From contig CM054181.1 of the NCBI GenBank assembly GCA_028829895.1, forward strand, positions 33,482,259 to 33,546,258: 64,000 bases of DNA, in the 5' to 3' direction. Numbering within the stretch: position 1 is the stretch's first letter; each line of letters begins with the position of its first letter. This stretch comes from Sinotaia quadrata (lineage: Eukaryota > Mollusca > Gastropoda > Architaenioglossa > Viviparidae). Below, piece after piece: positions 13,916 through 26,159 of this stretch. The notes beneath the pieces were generated by a model. It was not told the origin of the DNA, did no database searches, and saw only the letters and a program-made list of their open reading frames with translations. Both the position numbers and the translations under genes were made by a program.

Positions 13916-14190
13916 TGAACTATACTATTAAAAATATGAATGAATTATAATTTTATTTGACTGATGAAACTTGAAAATGCAGATGTATACGAATATAAGA
14001 CTTAGTTTATAGTAAGGTGTCCGTGTTGTTTATGAACGGACGCGTAGTTCCTGTCAGTAAGTGAATGCAAAAGCATGCCTGGGGGGAATGACGATTGGGG
14101 ATTATTCGCGTGGCGTGCTGTTCTTCAAGCTGCATTGCCTAACTGTACATCAAAGTTATACAAAGTACCGCCAGCGAGAAACCTCCCTCC
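13916..14190 (+). repeat. Repeat block E, copy 1
   Basis: Matches 20553-20962 in reverse complement. Landmarks are GAACGGACGCGTAGTTCCTG, GGCGTGCTGTTC and GTATAACTTTG (seen in complement), ending at ACCGCCAGC. The partner carries an extra GC-rich insert at 20620-20690. Confidence 0.88.
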
Positions 14191-14377
14191 AAGCTCACTA
14201 AGTCTCTTCTTTACTGAAAGTTGATTTCACTCACACCAAGGAAGGGTTGTTTAGCCAGCGTCTTTTGTCTAAGGATTTTAAGTGGTACACAAGGCGTGAA
14301 AGTGATGTTGGAAAAATACGACAACAGAATGAATCTCTGCATGAATGCATTCCAATTCTGAGAGCGAGTAGTCCACG

Positions 14378-14379
<2 letters not shown>
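14191..14379. other. Spacer
   Basis: No clear relation. Its long open frame continues into the pyrimidine-rich microsatellite and is not gene-like. Confidence 0.4.
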
Positions 14380-14409
<30 letters not shown>

Positions 14410-14700
14410 TCTTATCATTAACGTTATATATTTGTCTCCTATCAATGTCAAAATCCCCTCTCTATCTGCCTGCCCGTCCGTCCACCCGTCTATCTGTTTC
14501 TTTCCTTTTCTTTTCTATCCATCCATCCACCCGTCTGTCTGTCTGTTTGTCTATCTATCTATCTTTCTGCATATTTGTCTGTCGATCTGTACGTGCATCT
14601 GTCTTTCGATGGAACTGTCTACTCTCACATCCAAATTCTATCCATCTATTTATCTTACTAGTTACCAATCTACCTATCCATATATACTCGTCTATCTGAT
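14380..14700. repeat. (TATC)n and degenerate CTGT/CATC tract
   Basis: A clean TATC run at 14380-14409 decays into about 290 bp of pyrimidine-rich tetranucleotide variants (CTGTCTGT, CCATCCAT). Two overlapping frames of 118-150 codons are by-products of this bias. Confidence 0.9.
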
Positions 14701-14831
14701 TGTTTTTATATTATTCGTACTGGTTGTCGCTTTGTTTGAATGTAGGATCTCAGCGAGTCTAGCTAGTACGTTATACGCAATTCGCTAGCGTTGCTTTCTA
14801 TAAAAGCAGGAGGATTTTAAAAATAATAATA
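14701..14831. other. Spacer before arm C'
   Basis: Nothing recognised. Confidence 0.4.
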
Positions 14832-16383
14832 TTGTTAAGCAGAATCAACAAATCAAAATAATTAACCTATCAGAGTGCCTTTATTTTCTTTAATTAAATC
14901 AATTACTTAATTAACATAATAAAAATTTAAATAATGCTTATTTCCTTTTAGAATCCTTTAAGAGGTTTCTCTAAGCAATGATCACTTTTATTTGTATAAA
15001 AGATATCGCTTACTCTATTCTTTTTAGTCGTGTTTCACTGTGTTCAGATTCTGTATTTCCATATTTATTTTTCTAAAACAGAGATGGTGTAAATTAGTAT
15101 TACGTTTGATATCTTTAAAATATTATTGGTCACTCCATAAACCAAAGCAGAAGAAGACAATGTTGTTTTTTCATAATTGGGCGCCTAAAGTTAAAATGTT
15201 ATCTAAAATTATTGTAAGGTCATTCTCTTGACTTTTTTTAATTAAAAAATTCCATACTCACTTTAGAAACAAAAAAATGTTTGCCGATTTAATCTTCCTT
15301 AAAAAAGAAAAAATAACCAATAGAATGGAAACAAACAAACTATACATTTTTTAAATGAATTTCTTCACGTATCGAAATGCATCTGCTTACTCACTGTTAG
15401 GAGCAATTTAACGTGAAATCAATAGAGAGATAGATAAAAATGTTTGGCGACAATTAAGCTGTATGCCAATACTGATTAGCAAGATAATATGTCATTTGTG
15501 TCTTTAAAAATGAACGCATTTGTGTATTCACTGAATTATTACAATATAATCTAGTAAATTACTACTCTGTTTCTCTCTATCTGTTTGTTTTATTAACGTG
15601 TACACATTCCACGCAAACCACACGACCTCATTTACAGACAAGCATTACATATGAATGAACTAAAAGGATGATAGCATTAATAAAAATAGATTCATGATTC
15701 AAGCATATGACTAATAAACAGCAGGTCATTCTCCTGCCACTTCTTCTTACTAAGTACAAAGGCACATATAGAAATGTTTATTAATTGAAGCTTTCTTATT
15801 ATTTGATGATATATGAAACTAGTTTAAACTTTTAATATTTTTCCTAATATCAAATAAACTAGTTTAATTAAAGTTTTGAAATAACTGTCAAATCGAGTTT
15901 CAATATTTCACATGATTTTAAGTAAGTTTCAGTTTGCTTGTTTCAGTTTCAGTTTGGTTATTACATTGCGTATTTCCTTCTTACTTACGGCTTGAAACAC
16001 TGAAAACAAGAAAAAGTTATGTAGGCTTCTATGTACACAGAGCACATAGTCCTTTGAGGGAGTGCGGTGAATCGATTGATCGCGAAGTAAGTGCTCTTTG
16101 CTCTTCCAAGATGCCACACTCCTTAAAATGTCATGCCTACGTTTGATTAGCTGGACTATACGCACGAGTGAAGGCAAACTAACAATGTTTTCTGGTTACA
16201 AATTTAACATAGTGAATAATTAATAGCTGATAAACTGTATAAAGTGGGAGCCTCTGATCAATTTTGGTAGAACAAGTTTGAAACATTTATAGAAGACTTG
16301 AAAGGACTCCAGTAACTTTTACAGTCGTCAGAGCCAAACTTGCATATAAAGCAATGTACCGCAGAACCGAATCTTCGCAAGTA
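14832..16383 (-). repeat. Inverted-repeat arm C' (right)
   Basis: Reverse-complement copy of 5711-7241, with scattered substitutions and small indels (for example near 14870 and 15160). The innermost shared motif is GATAGGTTAATT followed by TTGATTCTG. The outer end passes into a CA run exactly where arm C passes into its GT run. Confidence 0.93.

Positions 16384-16481
<98 letters not shown>
16384..16481. repeat. (CA)n microsatellite
   Basis: About 98 bp of nearly pure CA. It is the mirror position of the GT run at 5603-5710. Confidence 0.97.
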
Positions 16482-16482
<1 letters not shown>

Positions 16483-16900
16483 TTAATCCCGAGGAAGAAT
16501 CGAACCGCAATCCAACTGAGCTGCCGCTTACATCCTTTTACTGTTATTCAGTAAATAATGAGCATATATATGGACTTACAAATAAAATTAATACAAACAG
16601 AACTAAATATATGATTTAGAATGCATTTATACGGTATATAAAATACACGCTCCTGCACACCAAAGACAAAAGCATATATTATTAATGTTTTTCACCACGA
16701 ACGGTATTTGAACCACGCACATCTTCAGCGAGCTGTTAATCTCCGTGACATTTCGTCCTTCACTTACAGTTAATAAACAGTATAACACATACATACTGAC
16801 TTACGACTTTATATTAAACATATATTGTGTCTTTATTTCCTGTGACTTTTTTCCTTGTGACTTTATTTCCTAAGACTTCATTCTGTGACTTTTCCCCACT
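16482..16900 (-). repeat. Repeat block B', inverted copy
   Basis: Read on the minus strand: GTGACTTT/GTCAC-rich units (16830-16890), then the shared segment, then a box-B-like GGTTCGATTCTTCCTC immediately before the dinucleotide run. Very close to 19927-20355, and related to 5229-5602 in opposite orientation. Confidence 0.85.
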
Positions 16901-17263
16901 ACAAATGCAATAACACACTGGCCCTAGTTTTTTTCCTCTATATAAAACTTGATTTGATTGATTGAATGTAGGGGGGGGCGCTTCCGGCTTCCGCCGCTTT
17001 TGCTCTGGGTGGAGGGGTTGTGGGGGAAAGGGAGGGGTGGTTTACCCCCCTGGCTATGTCAACCTAGTTTTTATCTATTATTTCCAAATGGTCAGCTGTC
17101 CGCAAAGTTGTTTTTACTGTTTACTCATTACCTCATGTCTGGCCCGTCAAAATTTTCTAGGTCTCTGAGCTCTTGTTGTTCGGGTAATTATTATTATTAA
17201 TTATTTTTTTTTTAAAAAACAAACAATATATCCAACACCCTTCTTGTCTTTTCCTTACTTTCC
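16901..17263. mobile_element. GC-rich repeat with GATT-type end
   Basis: TGATTGATTGAATGTA is followed by a G run and then GCGCTTCCGGCTTCCGCC. The same junction appears in reverse complement at 20620-20690, where it interrupts block E'. That pattern fits a short mobile repeat with a GATT-like simple tail. About 250 bp continue here (16990-17215), with no recognised protein. Confidence 0.5.
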
Positions 17264-17995
17264 CCCCTTTTGTCACGTGGAGAGTTAATTTTCCTCAACT
17301 CTGTCATAGAGGAGATAATGGGCTTTCTTTTGTCAACTCAAAGAGACCATCCCTATTGTTCTCATCTTAACGGTTTATAGTGGGTTTCCAAACACCCCGG
17401 ACCCCTGTCTCCTTCCTAACAGCCAGGCGGCTTATATCAAAAGTTAATCCTTCCTCCTCGTCTACACTCGTACACGTGAGAACAACAGTACCGATCTTTA
17501 CTACTGACTGGCGATTATTGTGCAATCAGTCGGAAGTCCTGCTATTTTTCTTAGCAATGTTACTCTTAGTGAATGGCTACGCATTCCTTCGTACTTCCAC
17601 CAAATCAACACTGCAGGCATTTATGTACACAAAGGTGTGTACGGTAGACCCAACAGCTCCATACACAATTGTCGTGTTTAAAAACAAAGGGGTCATTATA
17701 CGTATATCGAAGGACAGAAGTTATATGACATACATTTAGATACAAAGTGTTACTCGATGCTATTTTTACTGCAATATTTAAGTCATTAAAACACAAAATT
17801 TAGCAGAAACAAAACCTAAATCAGGAATACAAGTAAAAAAGTTTTAGAATATATTTATATTTGTGTTTTTTTTATTTACAGCTAATCCTAACCCTAACAT
17901 TTCTCTAAAAACAACAAAAACAAAACTGTCTCTAAAATTCCCTCATATTTTTTCTCTAACCTAAAACAAGAGAGTTGTGTATGGAGTCGCTTCTT
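17264..17995 (+). repeat. Repeat block A, copy 2
   Basis: Direct copy of 4513-5228. It contains a 119-codon open frame at 17380-17739 that extends beyond its counterpart in copy 1 because of indels. No known domain, and the frame is not preserved between copies. Confidence 0.88.
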
Positions 17996-18370
17996 ATCAA
18001 CGGTGAGCGGAAAAAATGTCACTGGAAAAAAGTCACAGGAAAAAAGTCATAGGAAATAAAATCACAAGGAAAAAGTTACAGGAAATAAATTCACAATATA
18101 AAGTCATAAGTGTCAGAGTGTATATCTTATAATACTTATTAACAGTGAGTGAAGCAGGAAAAGGCAAGGAGGTTAACTGCTCGCTCAATATGTGCGTGAT
18201 TCAAGTGTATTTTATATACCGTATAAATGCTTTGTAATACATACATTTAGTTCTGTTTTAATTAATTTTCATTGTAAGTCGGTATGCATGCTTATTATTG
18301 AGTGAATAACAGTAAATGGAATTAAGCGACGGCTCATTAGGATCGTGGTTCGATTCTCGCTCTGGGGTAA
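17996..18370 (+). repeat. Repeat block B, copy 2
   Basis: Direct copy of 5229-5602. GTCACAGGAAAAA units lie at 18005-18090, then GAAGCAGGAAAAGGCA, then GGTTCGATTCTCGCTC just before the GT run. Confidence 0.85.

Positions 18371-18440
<70 letters not shown>
18371..18440. repeat. (GT)n microsatellite
   Basis: About 70 bp of GT following the box-B-like motif, as at 5603. Confidence 0.97.
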
Positions 18441-18850
<410 letters not shown>

Positions 18851-19445
18851 CAATACTACAAGTGTAATTCCAAGAAACGCCAAAGAACTACGCTAAAACA
18901 AAATAAGACACCAATGCAATCATATGGTTATAGCATTCAATGCAATATAAACATGTTAGATAGTTGTATGGTAGGTGAGTTTTATTAATATTGCATGTCA
19001 CCGTTCAAATTTATAATTACTATATCTTACAGATATGCCGACCGTTTTGATCAATTAGTACTATATATTTCAACTTTATAATCGCCCACTAGTACAAGAA
19101 CAATAGAACACTATCAATAATACGGCTAACACAGTTCAATTTTCTTTTATCTCGATCGAGAAATAATTTCCAGAAGTGAAAAGAATCTGACGTATTTACA
19201 TAAAATGAAACTAAATAAAAATGTATCAATGAAATCATGTTTCAAGCAGTCATATCACACTAAACATCTGTTGGTAATGTTTGTTAGGTGATATTTTAAA
19301 GAACATTTTATTCACAGTTACCAGCCGTATGTATTAAACAAGTAAAGAGTTGTCGAACAATGCACGTCAGATTGAAGTTTCTAAAAAAAAAAAAAAAAAA
19401 GGAATACATTGGTTTTGCGAGCTGCATGCTTGGTATACATAAATT
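18851..19445. other. Centre of the small D'/D palindrome
   Basis: About 600 bp between the inverted D' and D blocks, AT-rich, with a poly-A run of about 17 at 19384. No gene recognised. Confidence 0.5.
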
Positions 19446-19856
19446 CATCGAAGCACAATTATGAACCGCTCTTATTACTGTCAGTAATATCCACTGCTAA
19501 AGTTTAAGTCATATTTACTATGTAAGTTGTGTCGGAGAGATAAGAGGCACGTTCTTTTAATTTACAGTCACACACATACACACACACACACACACTCGCG
19601 CGCGCGAGCACACTCAAACATACGTACACAAACAAAAACAAAATAAAACATATTTTACTCTGAGCGAGAATCACAACCACGATCCTCTTGGGAGATATGT
19701 TAATCTGCGCAATCGCTAACTGTCATTTATTGTTATTCAGTCAATAATATACGTGTTTATGGACTACATGCATAAAACATGACTATGTATGAATAAATCA
19801 TTTTATTAAAATTGTGAATTATAATATGGATTATAAAATGTATACGACGGACAAAT
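19446..19856 (+). repeat. Repeat block D, copy 2
   Basis: Inverted partner of 18441-18850 and direct relative of 12746-12960. It contains a CA/CG run (19566-19620) and GAGCGAGAATCACAACCACG, the complement of the box-B-like motif. Confidence 0.82.
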
Positions 19857-19860
19857 CACA

Positions 19861-19926
<66 letters not shown>
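19857..19926. repeat. (CA)n microsatellite
   Basis: About 70 bp of CA, matching the position of the CA run at 16384. Confidence 0.97.
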
Positions 19927-19927
<1 letters not shown>

Positions 19928-20355
19928 TTAATCCCGAGGGAGAATCGAACCGCGATCCAACAGAGCCGCCGCTTACTTCCTTTTACTGTTATTCAGTAGA
20001 TAATGAACATATATATGGACTTACAAATAAAATTAATACAAACAGAACTAAATGTATGATTTAGAATGCATTTATACGGTATATAAAATACACGCACGTG
20101 CACACCAAAGACAATAGCGGACATACACGCATACATTATAATTATTAACGTTTTTTCACCCCGAACTGTATTTGAACCACGCACATCTTCAGCGAGCTGT
20201 TAACCTCCGTGACATTTCGTCCTTCACTTACAGTTAATAAACAGTATAACACAATCACACTGACTTACGACTTTATATTAAACATATATTGTGACTTTAC
20301 TTCCGGTGACATTTTTCATTGTGACTTTATTTCCTAAGACTTCATTCTGTGAAAA
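19927..20355 (-). repeat. Repeat block B', second inverted copy
   Basis: Near-duplicate of 16482-16900 in the same orientation. Both contain CGGTATATAAAATACACGC and AGCGAGCTGTTAA landmarks. It includes a second box-B-like complement (TTTGAACCACGCAC). Confidence 0.87.
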
Positions 20356-20384
20356 CGTGAATATGTTTCAAATGGGCAAGTTAT

Positions 20385-20385
<1 letters not shown>

Positions 20386-20461
<76 letters not shown>
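20386..20461. repeat. (GT)n then (GA)n compound microsatellite
   Basis: About 40 bp of GT switching to about 36 bp of GA, the same order as at 18642-18747. Confidence 0.97.
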
Positions 20462-20463
<2 letters not shown>

Positions 20464-20552
20464 AAAAAGACAGAGACAGAAAAGAAATTAACAAGAGAAG
20501 AGAGAATCTAATCTCTTTGATTATCTAAGTTTCTGTGTCAACAATCACCTAA

Positions 20553-20962
20553 GGTAGCAAGTCTAGCTGGCGGTACTTTGTATAACTTTGATGTAGAGTT
20601 AGGCACACTCAGGCCTACGCTCGCGAAAGTGGCGGAAGCCGGAAGCGCCCCCCCCCCCCCCCCTACACTCAATCAATCAATCAATCAGTCCTACTCTCTG
20701 CTTTGTCCGAGTACCTTCTGTTCACGCTTCACAGCGTCTTGAACAGCACGCCAACGCGAAAGACCAATAATCTTAATCCCTAATCCCTAAAGGCATGCTT
20801 TACAGTTCACATCCTTATGCGTTCACTTGCTAACAGGAACTACGCGTCCGTTCATAAACAACACAGACAACTTAATATAACTAAGTCTATATTCGTATAT
20901 ATCTGCATTTTCAAGTTTCATAGTTCAAATAAAATTATAATTCATTCATATTTTTAATAGTA
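20553..20962 (-). repeat. Repeat block E', inverted copy with insert
   Basis: Reverse-complement copy of 13916-14190. It is interrupted at about 20620-20690 by GGCGGAAGCCGGAAGCGC, a C run, and (AATC)n, which match the GC-rich repeat at 16950 in inverted orientation. The insert is absent from block E, so it arrived after the duplication or was lost there. Confidence 0.87.
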
Positions 20963-21895
20963 TTATAATTCAATAAAAACAATAAACTGTTTCCCGAGTG
21001 GTACCACTCACGCTGATGATCCCTTGATAGTTAAAAATCGGAAAGAGAAAACGATATACCAGAGTTTGGGCTTAAACTCAACAATTAAACTCCATGCTAT
21101 TATTTCTCTTCCTTTCAAACTATACATCCTTTTGTTATCCAGTCCGCAGTACCAAGCAATACCTACCAATAAAATTCAGGCGTTTTCAGTCCTAGGGATT
21201 TGGCATTGATTGATTGATGGTTGAATGCACAGTGAACCTTTGTTCCATCCAAACCACACCTTTCTTTTTAATTGTTACCACGATCTATCTGTTCTCTCTC
21301 TAAAAGTCTCATCTGAGTCTGTGGGAAAGGGTGAGATAAAGGAGTTTAAATTAGTCATCATGTTTCGCTCTGAATAGGGAGGGCATTAAATGAATGTAAA
21401 AAAAGAGAAAATGACTGAGTAGACCCGAACTTATCAGACTTTATTTCCAGTCTTTCGAAGATCAGCGGTTTTCATCATTCAGTTCTCACACTTTAAAAAA
21501 AAAAAAGATAAAGGATCTGTGACTGTACTTATTTCTGAAACAGAAAGCATGTACACTGCAGATCGATGTTTTTCAGCTAATCTCTGCAGTACTGTCTACA
21601 AAATAAGGTAAGAGATCATTTATTTTGATTACTTTATCATTTACATGTTAGCTTTCTTAATAGAGAGAAATAGTCGGTGGCACTGATTGATGGCAAGAGC
21701 AAATACTTCTGTTCTTTTCTTCATCTTTTACGAGGCGGAGGGGTATCAATTTTATGTGCAATTATGTCAGGCAGTGAGTAACCAACGGAGACATTCTTCG
21801 CTCTTTAATTGCCAGGCTTGCACGAGCTTTAGTAAACGTACTGTTTTAGTAAATTAACCATTTTGTTTGTCCTATTTGATGGACTAGATACAAAG
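20963..21895. other. Stretch with a 14-bp palindrome and no genes
   Basis: GAGTGGTACCACTC at 20996-21009 is a perfect palindrome. A TTGATTGATTGATGG patch lies near 21206. No coding relic recognised. Confidence 0.5.
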
Positions 21896-22025
21896 CCTAG
21901 AACCTTATCTGGGGATGGGGTAAGAATCACACTATCCATCCTGGCACGAATCGAACTCAGCCCCTGAATTAAGCAAGAATTGCTGTGCCTTTGCGGTTGT
22001 CCTTCAGTTCAATAATATTGCTTCA
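21896..22025 (-). mobile_element. Possible tRNA-derived SINE relic
   Basis: On the minus strand CTGAGTTCGATTCGTGCC resembles a tRNA T-arm/box B (GTTCGATTC), preceded by a moderately GC-rich segment (CAAAGGCACAGCAATTC). A clear box A and a tail are not seen, so this is only suggestive. Confidence 0.35.
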
Positions 22026-22363
22026 GACACTAATTAAGTCCTTCAATTTATGACAGAGTATTTCTTAAATAGAAATTTTAATTCAAAATCTACTTCATTT
22101 TATAAGTTTTAACAGAATGGATCTTGAGGAGTCCATTCTACATTACTCAATTTTTATTTTAGACTTGCGACTTTACTGTTTTATAGTGCAAGAGCACTGG
22201 ACAGTTTCTATCTATGGACAGTATAATTTACGTGTTCATTCGGCCTTCACCCATAAACAAGTGTCGCCCCAAGCCTTATCGTTCTAAATTATAATCGTAC
22301 TTAAAGACAGCTCTTTATAGTTATAATTTAATTCATCACCGCTGTTACATAAATAAATCTAAG
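22026..22363. other. AT-rich stretch without features
   Basis: Nothing recognised. Confidence 0.45.
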
Positions 22364-22365
22364 TA

Positions 22366-22682
22366 CAGTGAAATATCGCTATAAGGCGATAATTGGGGTC
22401 CATAAAATCGGATTGCATTAATAGTGGGCTTTTTACAATATTTGACTTTTTTCTGTGAACATATACGTCTATTCATGTCTAATGTAAAAGGTTGGGTTAT
22501 TATGGGACGAATATTAAATGGAATGCATTATTAAGATATATTCAAAATAATGGACGGATATAATATCTATAGGTTTTTACTTTGCGTTAAATAGTTTTTA
22601 CTAATTTTTATTTGTTTGTACGATAATACACATTGTCCCATAATACCCCGAGTGACGTAATATCACGAATTAGGTTACACTG
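22366..22682. mobile_element. Pogo/mariner-like MITE, 317 bp
   Basis: Starts CAGTGAAATATCGCTATAAG and ends with a sequence whose complement begins CAGTGTAACCTAA. It is flanked by TA on both sides (22364-22365 and 22683-22684), the target duplication expected for this superfamily. The CAGTGAAA(n)TCGCTATAA end is typical of pogo/Tigger-type elements. Beyond the first 5 bp the termini match only loosely. There is no transposase, so it is a non-autonomous relic. Confidence 0.55.
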
Positions 22683-22684
22683 TA

Positions 22685-22955
22685 TTACAACACCGCCAAG
22701 CCCAGCCAACATGTTTGCGGCTTTAGTTCTTTGATGTTTATTAAATTGTGAAAATATTTTATCAACCACCGCATTGTCTACTGTTTGGTTTGTGCAACAA
22801 TTGTATAATAATTAATTAAATATAATCACTAAACTACTTACTGGCCTTACTCATGGATCAGTAATAAGTAACATATCCGATAATGTTTATTTTGGAATAA
22901 CACTTCAAGAACCTGGTGAAATCCTTACATTTCGGATCGTTTTATATTAAACGTA
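22685..22955. other. AT-rich spacer
   Basis: Nothing recognised. Confidence 0.45.
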
Positions 22956-24870
22956 ATATGCGAACTCTTCCCCAAAATGATAATACACTTTTTACACACT
23001 ATGTTTCTTTAGTTTATTGAAAATAATTTTAAATAAAGAAACATGTACATTATTTATTAGAGTATAATATATGCTTATCTGCATAGCACTGGTTTTAAGC
23101 AAATATTGTCCACGTACCTCTAGTTGCATTAAACATTAATTTTCCAAACTCATCACTAAATTACATTTACTGATTTAGTGTCTCGTATAACATGAATTTG
23201 AATCTAAATCTTGTATTAAATAGTGATAAATTAAAGAAGCATTACTTTATTTATTTGAGTGACATGTATGCGGTCTGCATGTTGCTGGTTTTTAAGCACT
23301 TAATGTCCACCAAAGGATGGTTTTAAAGCATAAACCTTTTACTTTCCAATTTTAATACCAAATTAAATTTGGGACTTTTCAACATACTTTAAAAATTTGA
23401 ACAATTTATTAAATAGTGATACAATAATGTTAAATAAAGAAACTTAGCTTTATTTATTAGAATGACATATACATGTCTGCGTATTGCTGGTTTTTAAGCA
23501 AATAATGTCTGCGTATTGCTGGTTTTTAAGCAAATAATGTCTACGTAAGGCTGATTTTTAAGCATACACTTATTTTTCACAAATTCAACACTAAATAGAA
23601 ACTGTGGTCCTTTAAAATGATTTTGCATTTGAATCCTGCATTAAATAGAAATAAATTTAAGAAACGTTGCTTTATTTATTACAATAATGTTTAAGTTGCC
23701 TGCATATTGCTGCATTGCTGGTTTCAAAGTTTGCATTGTACAAGTAAGGGTGTTTTATAAGCATAACACTTTTACTTTCCAACTTTAATACCAAATTAAA
23801 TTTGGGGTCCTTAAACATGATTCTGAGTTTGAATCTTTTTTTAAATGGTGAGAAATTAATAGTAAATATAGAAAAAATATAGAAAAATCAAGTTATTTCC
23901 AAAATTAACTTACAGGTATGATTACTTTTTTAATTTTTTAATAGCAAATTATGCTCACATAAGGTTGTTTTTAAAAGAAAAAAGCTTTTATTTTTGTAAG
24001 TCAACACTATATTGATTTTGTGGTCCTTTAATTTAATTTTGACTTTAAACCTGTATGAAATAGTGATAAATTAAGGAAACCTTGCTTTCCTTTATTTATT
24101 TGAGTAACATATATGTTGTCTGCATATTGCTGGTATGTAAGCACATAATGTCCACCTAAGGCTGTTTTTAAAACATTTACTTTCCAATTTTAATACCAAA
24201 TTAAATTTTGGACCTTTTAACATGCTTTTAAATTTGAACAATTTATTAAATAATGAGACAATGGCATTAAATAATGAAATATAGCTTCATTTATTAGAAT
24301 GACATATATGTCCACATATTGCTGGTTTTTAAGCAAATGATGTCTGCTTAAGGCTGGTTTTTAAGCAAATGATGTCTGCTTAAGGCTGGTTTTTAAGCAA
24401 ATGATGTCTACATAAGGCTGGTTTTTAAGCAAATGATGTCTACTTAAGGCTGGTTTTTAAGTATAAACATATATTTTTCCAAACTCAAGATTTAATTGAG
24501 TTTGGAGTCCTTTAACATGATTCTAAATGTATATCCTGATTTAAATAGTAATAAATCAATATAAAAACTCAACAATATATTTTTATTCATACCAAATTGT
24601 GGACTTTTAGATTATAAAATGAGATACATCTATACAAATATCTATTAAAGCAAATGTATTCTTCTACTTTTGATTTATATTTATAACCTATACATTTATT
24701 TATGCAGAGTCATGGTTTTTAAAAAGATTCATTTGTTTACAACTATAAAATTGACCATTTTAACTAAGTGTCCACATAATGCTGGTTTTTAAGTACGAGT
24801 CCCATAATGCTGGTTTTTAAGTGTATGTGTTTGTCTACATAATGCTGGTTTTAGGGTTATAGGAATTAGG
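22956..24870 (-). repeat. Degenerate array of about 200-bp units with GCTGGTTTTTAAGC
   Basis: Roughly eight diverged units. Each contains a TTTATTTATTAGAATGACAT-like part, then CATATTGCTGGTTTTTAAGC, then GTCCTTTAA and AAATAGTGATAAATTA. Inside some units a shorter 25-30 bp repeat (GCTGGTTTTTAAGCAAATGA type) is further amplified (24310-24450). The array leads into the inverted repeat end at 25062, so it looks like a subterminal repeat region. Confidence 0.8.
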
Positions 24871-25058
24871 CAGACCACAAAACATGTATATTTTTTGTTA
24901 TTTGATATTTTTTCTTCAAATTAAGTACGTTTGCTATTAGTGATGTCTAAAAGCAGAATGTGAAAAAAAAATGTTAATTTTATTATTATTATGGGATATA
25001 CACTGTGTCCACCTAATGCTGGTTTTTAAGCATGGTCTACCTAACGCTGGAAATAGGG

Positions 25059-25062
<4 letters not shown>
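24780..25062 (-). mobile_element. Right repeat end, inverted relative to 580
   Basis: Motifs GCTGGTTTTTAAG, GTCTACCTAACGCTGG and a final GGAAATAGGGTT mirror those at 580-640. A GGCAGACCA near 24871 matches the hairpin arm at 647. The end abuts an AT run, as on the left. Confidence 0.6.

Positions 25063-25101
<39 letters not shown>
25061..25101. repeat. (AT)n microsatellite
   Basis: About 40 bp of AT next to the right repeat end. Confidence 0.97.
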
Positions 25102-25104
<3 letters not shown>

Positions 25105-25164
25105 GACATATCGATCAAAATAAATAGCTATTAGACATTAAACTGAAGATATTCATCATAGACA

Positions 25165-25378
25165 AAATGACTGCATGAAAGGAGGCTTCACCCCCCACCC
25201 CCGAAGGAGGGCGGTTGAAGGTGTGCGCCAAACTGGTGCAACTTGTTTCACCCCTTTCCGCAGCCCTCCTGCCCTCAGACGCACGGCGAGGCTGTGGGGA
25301 TCCCCCAGAAGCAGACCAAGACCGAAAACGTCGTAATGATGAAAGGTCTATTGTGGTTTCTGGGGTGAGTGTGAGCGA

Positions 25379-25433
<55 letters not shown>

Positions 25434-25453
25434 ACACACAAATGACTGCATGA
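25165..25453 (+). mobile_element. Retroposed insert with 14-bp TSD and (CA)n tail
   Basis: AAATGACTGCATGA occurs at 25165-25178 and again at 25440-25453, framing a GC-rich insert that ends in about 60 bp of CA. This is the signature of a short non-LTR-type insertion. The insert encodes an open frame (25215 on) containing RKRRNDERSIVVSGV, which faintly recalls the start of the RNA-binding domain of some LINE ORF1 proteins. The frame runs straight into the CA tail, so a full protein is not present. Confidence 0.6.
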
Positions 25454-25972
25454 CGCATGCTTGAAAATAGTTGGAACAAGCTATTAAAAATAAATATAAT
25501 CCATAAACACCAACATAGTAAGTAATGTCTTTGAAGAAAACGATATAAATGTGCTTCTGCCTAAAAGTATTTGAGAAAAAAAAAACTTGCATAATATTTG
25601 TGATGACAGATGGGTGACTGAAATGAATGAAAGGTTTGACATTAGACAAAAACTGAACATGATAAGCACGTGTTGAATGGAGCTGCCAAATGGTCAATCC
25701 ATTTGACGTCATCAGGGTATTTCACGCCCCATTTAACTTAGCTCCATCTGACAGCAGACAGGAAGGAGCCAGATCAATGCCGATTGCCAACAAAGTTGGG
25801 TCATTCTGCAAGAGGAAGTACTCGAACACTGAATGCCATCATAATCTTCTTCAGAAGAGGAGATTTACTTTTTTTTCATTTGCTGAAAATGAAGACTAAA
25901 CAAAAAGTTTGACATCAGTTAGCACTTTTAATCTTAAGGTTATATGTTCAAAAATGTGCGGTAAATAGTATT
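25454..25972. other. Unassigned stretch
   Basis: Contains TTTGACGTCATCAGGG near 25702, and a moderately balanced open frame at 25690-25899 with no recognisable domain. No gene called. Confidence 0.4.
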
Positions 25973-26074
25973 CACACACACACACACACACACACAAAAC
26001 ACACACACATACACATGTAACACACAAACATATCTACCTACCTACCTACATACCTATCTATCAACCTACCTACA

Positions 26075-26149
<75 letters not shown>
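25973..26149. repeat. (CA)n and (CTAC)/(TATC)n microsatellites
   Basis: CA at 25974-26010, CTAC variants at 26034-26068, and a pure TATC run at 26069-26149. Confidence 0.97.
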
Positions 26150-26159
26150 GAGTAAGAGT

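Noticed and set aside
14247..14788. Forward frames of 118-150 codons rich in Ser, Leu, Tyr and Cys
   Set aside because: They are driven by the TATC/TGTC tetranucleotide tract, and two overlapping frames are open at once.
21896..22025. Functional tRNA gene
   Set aside because: Only a box-B-like motif is present. No cloverleaf, acceptor stem or box A at proper distance.
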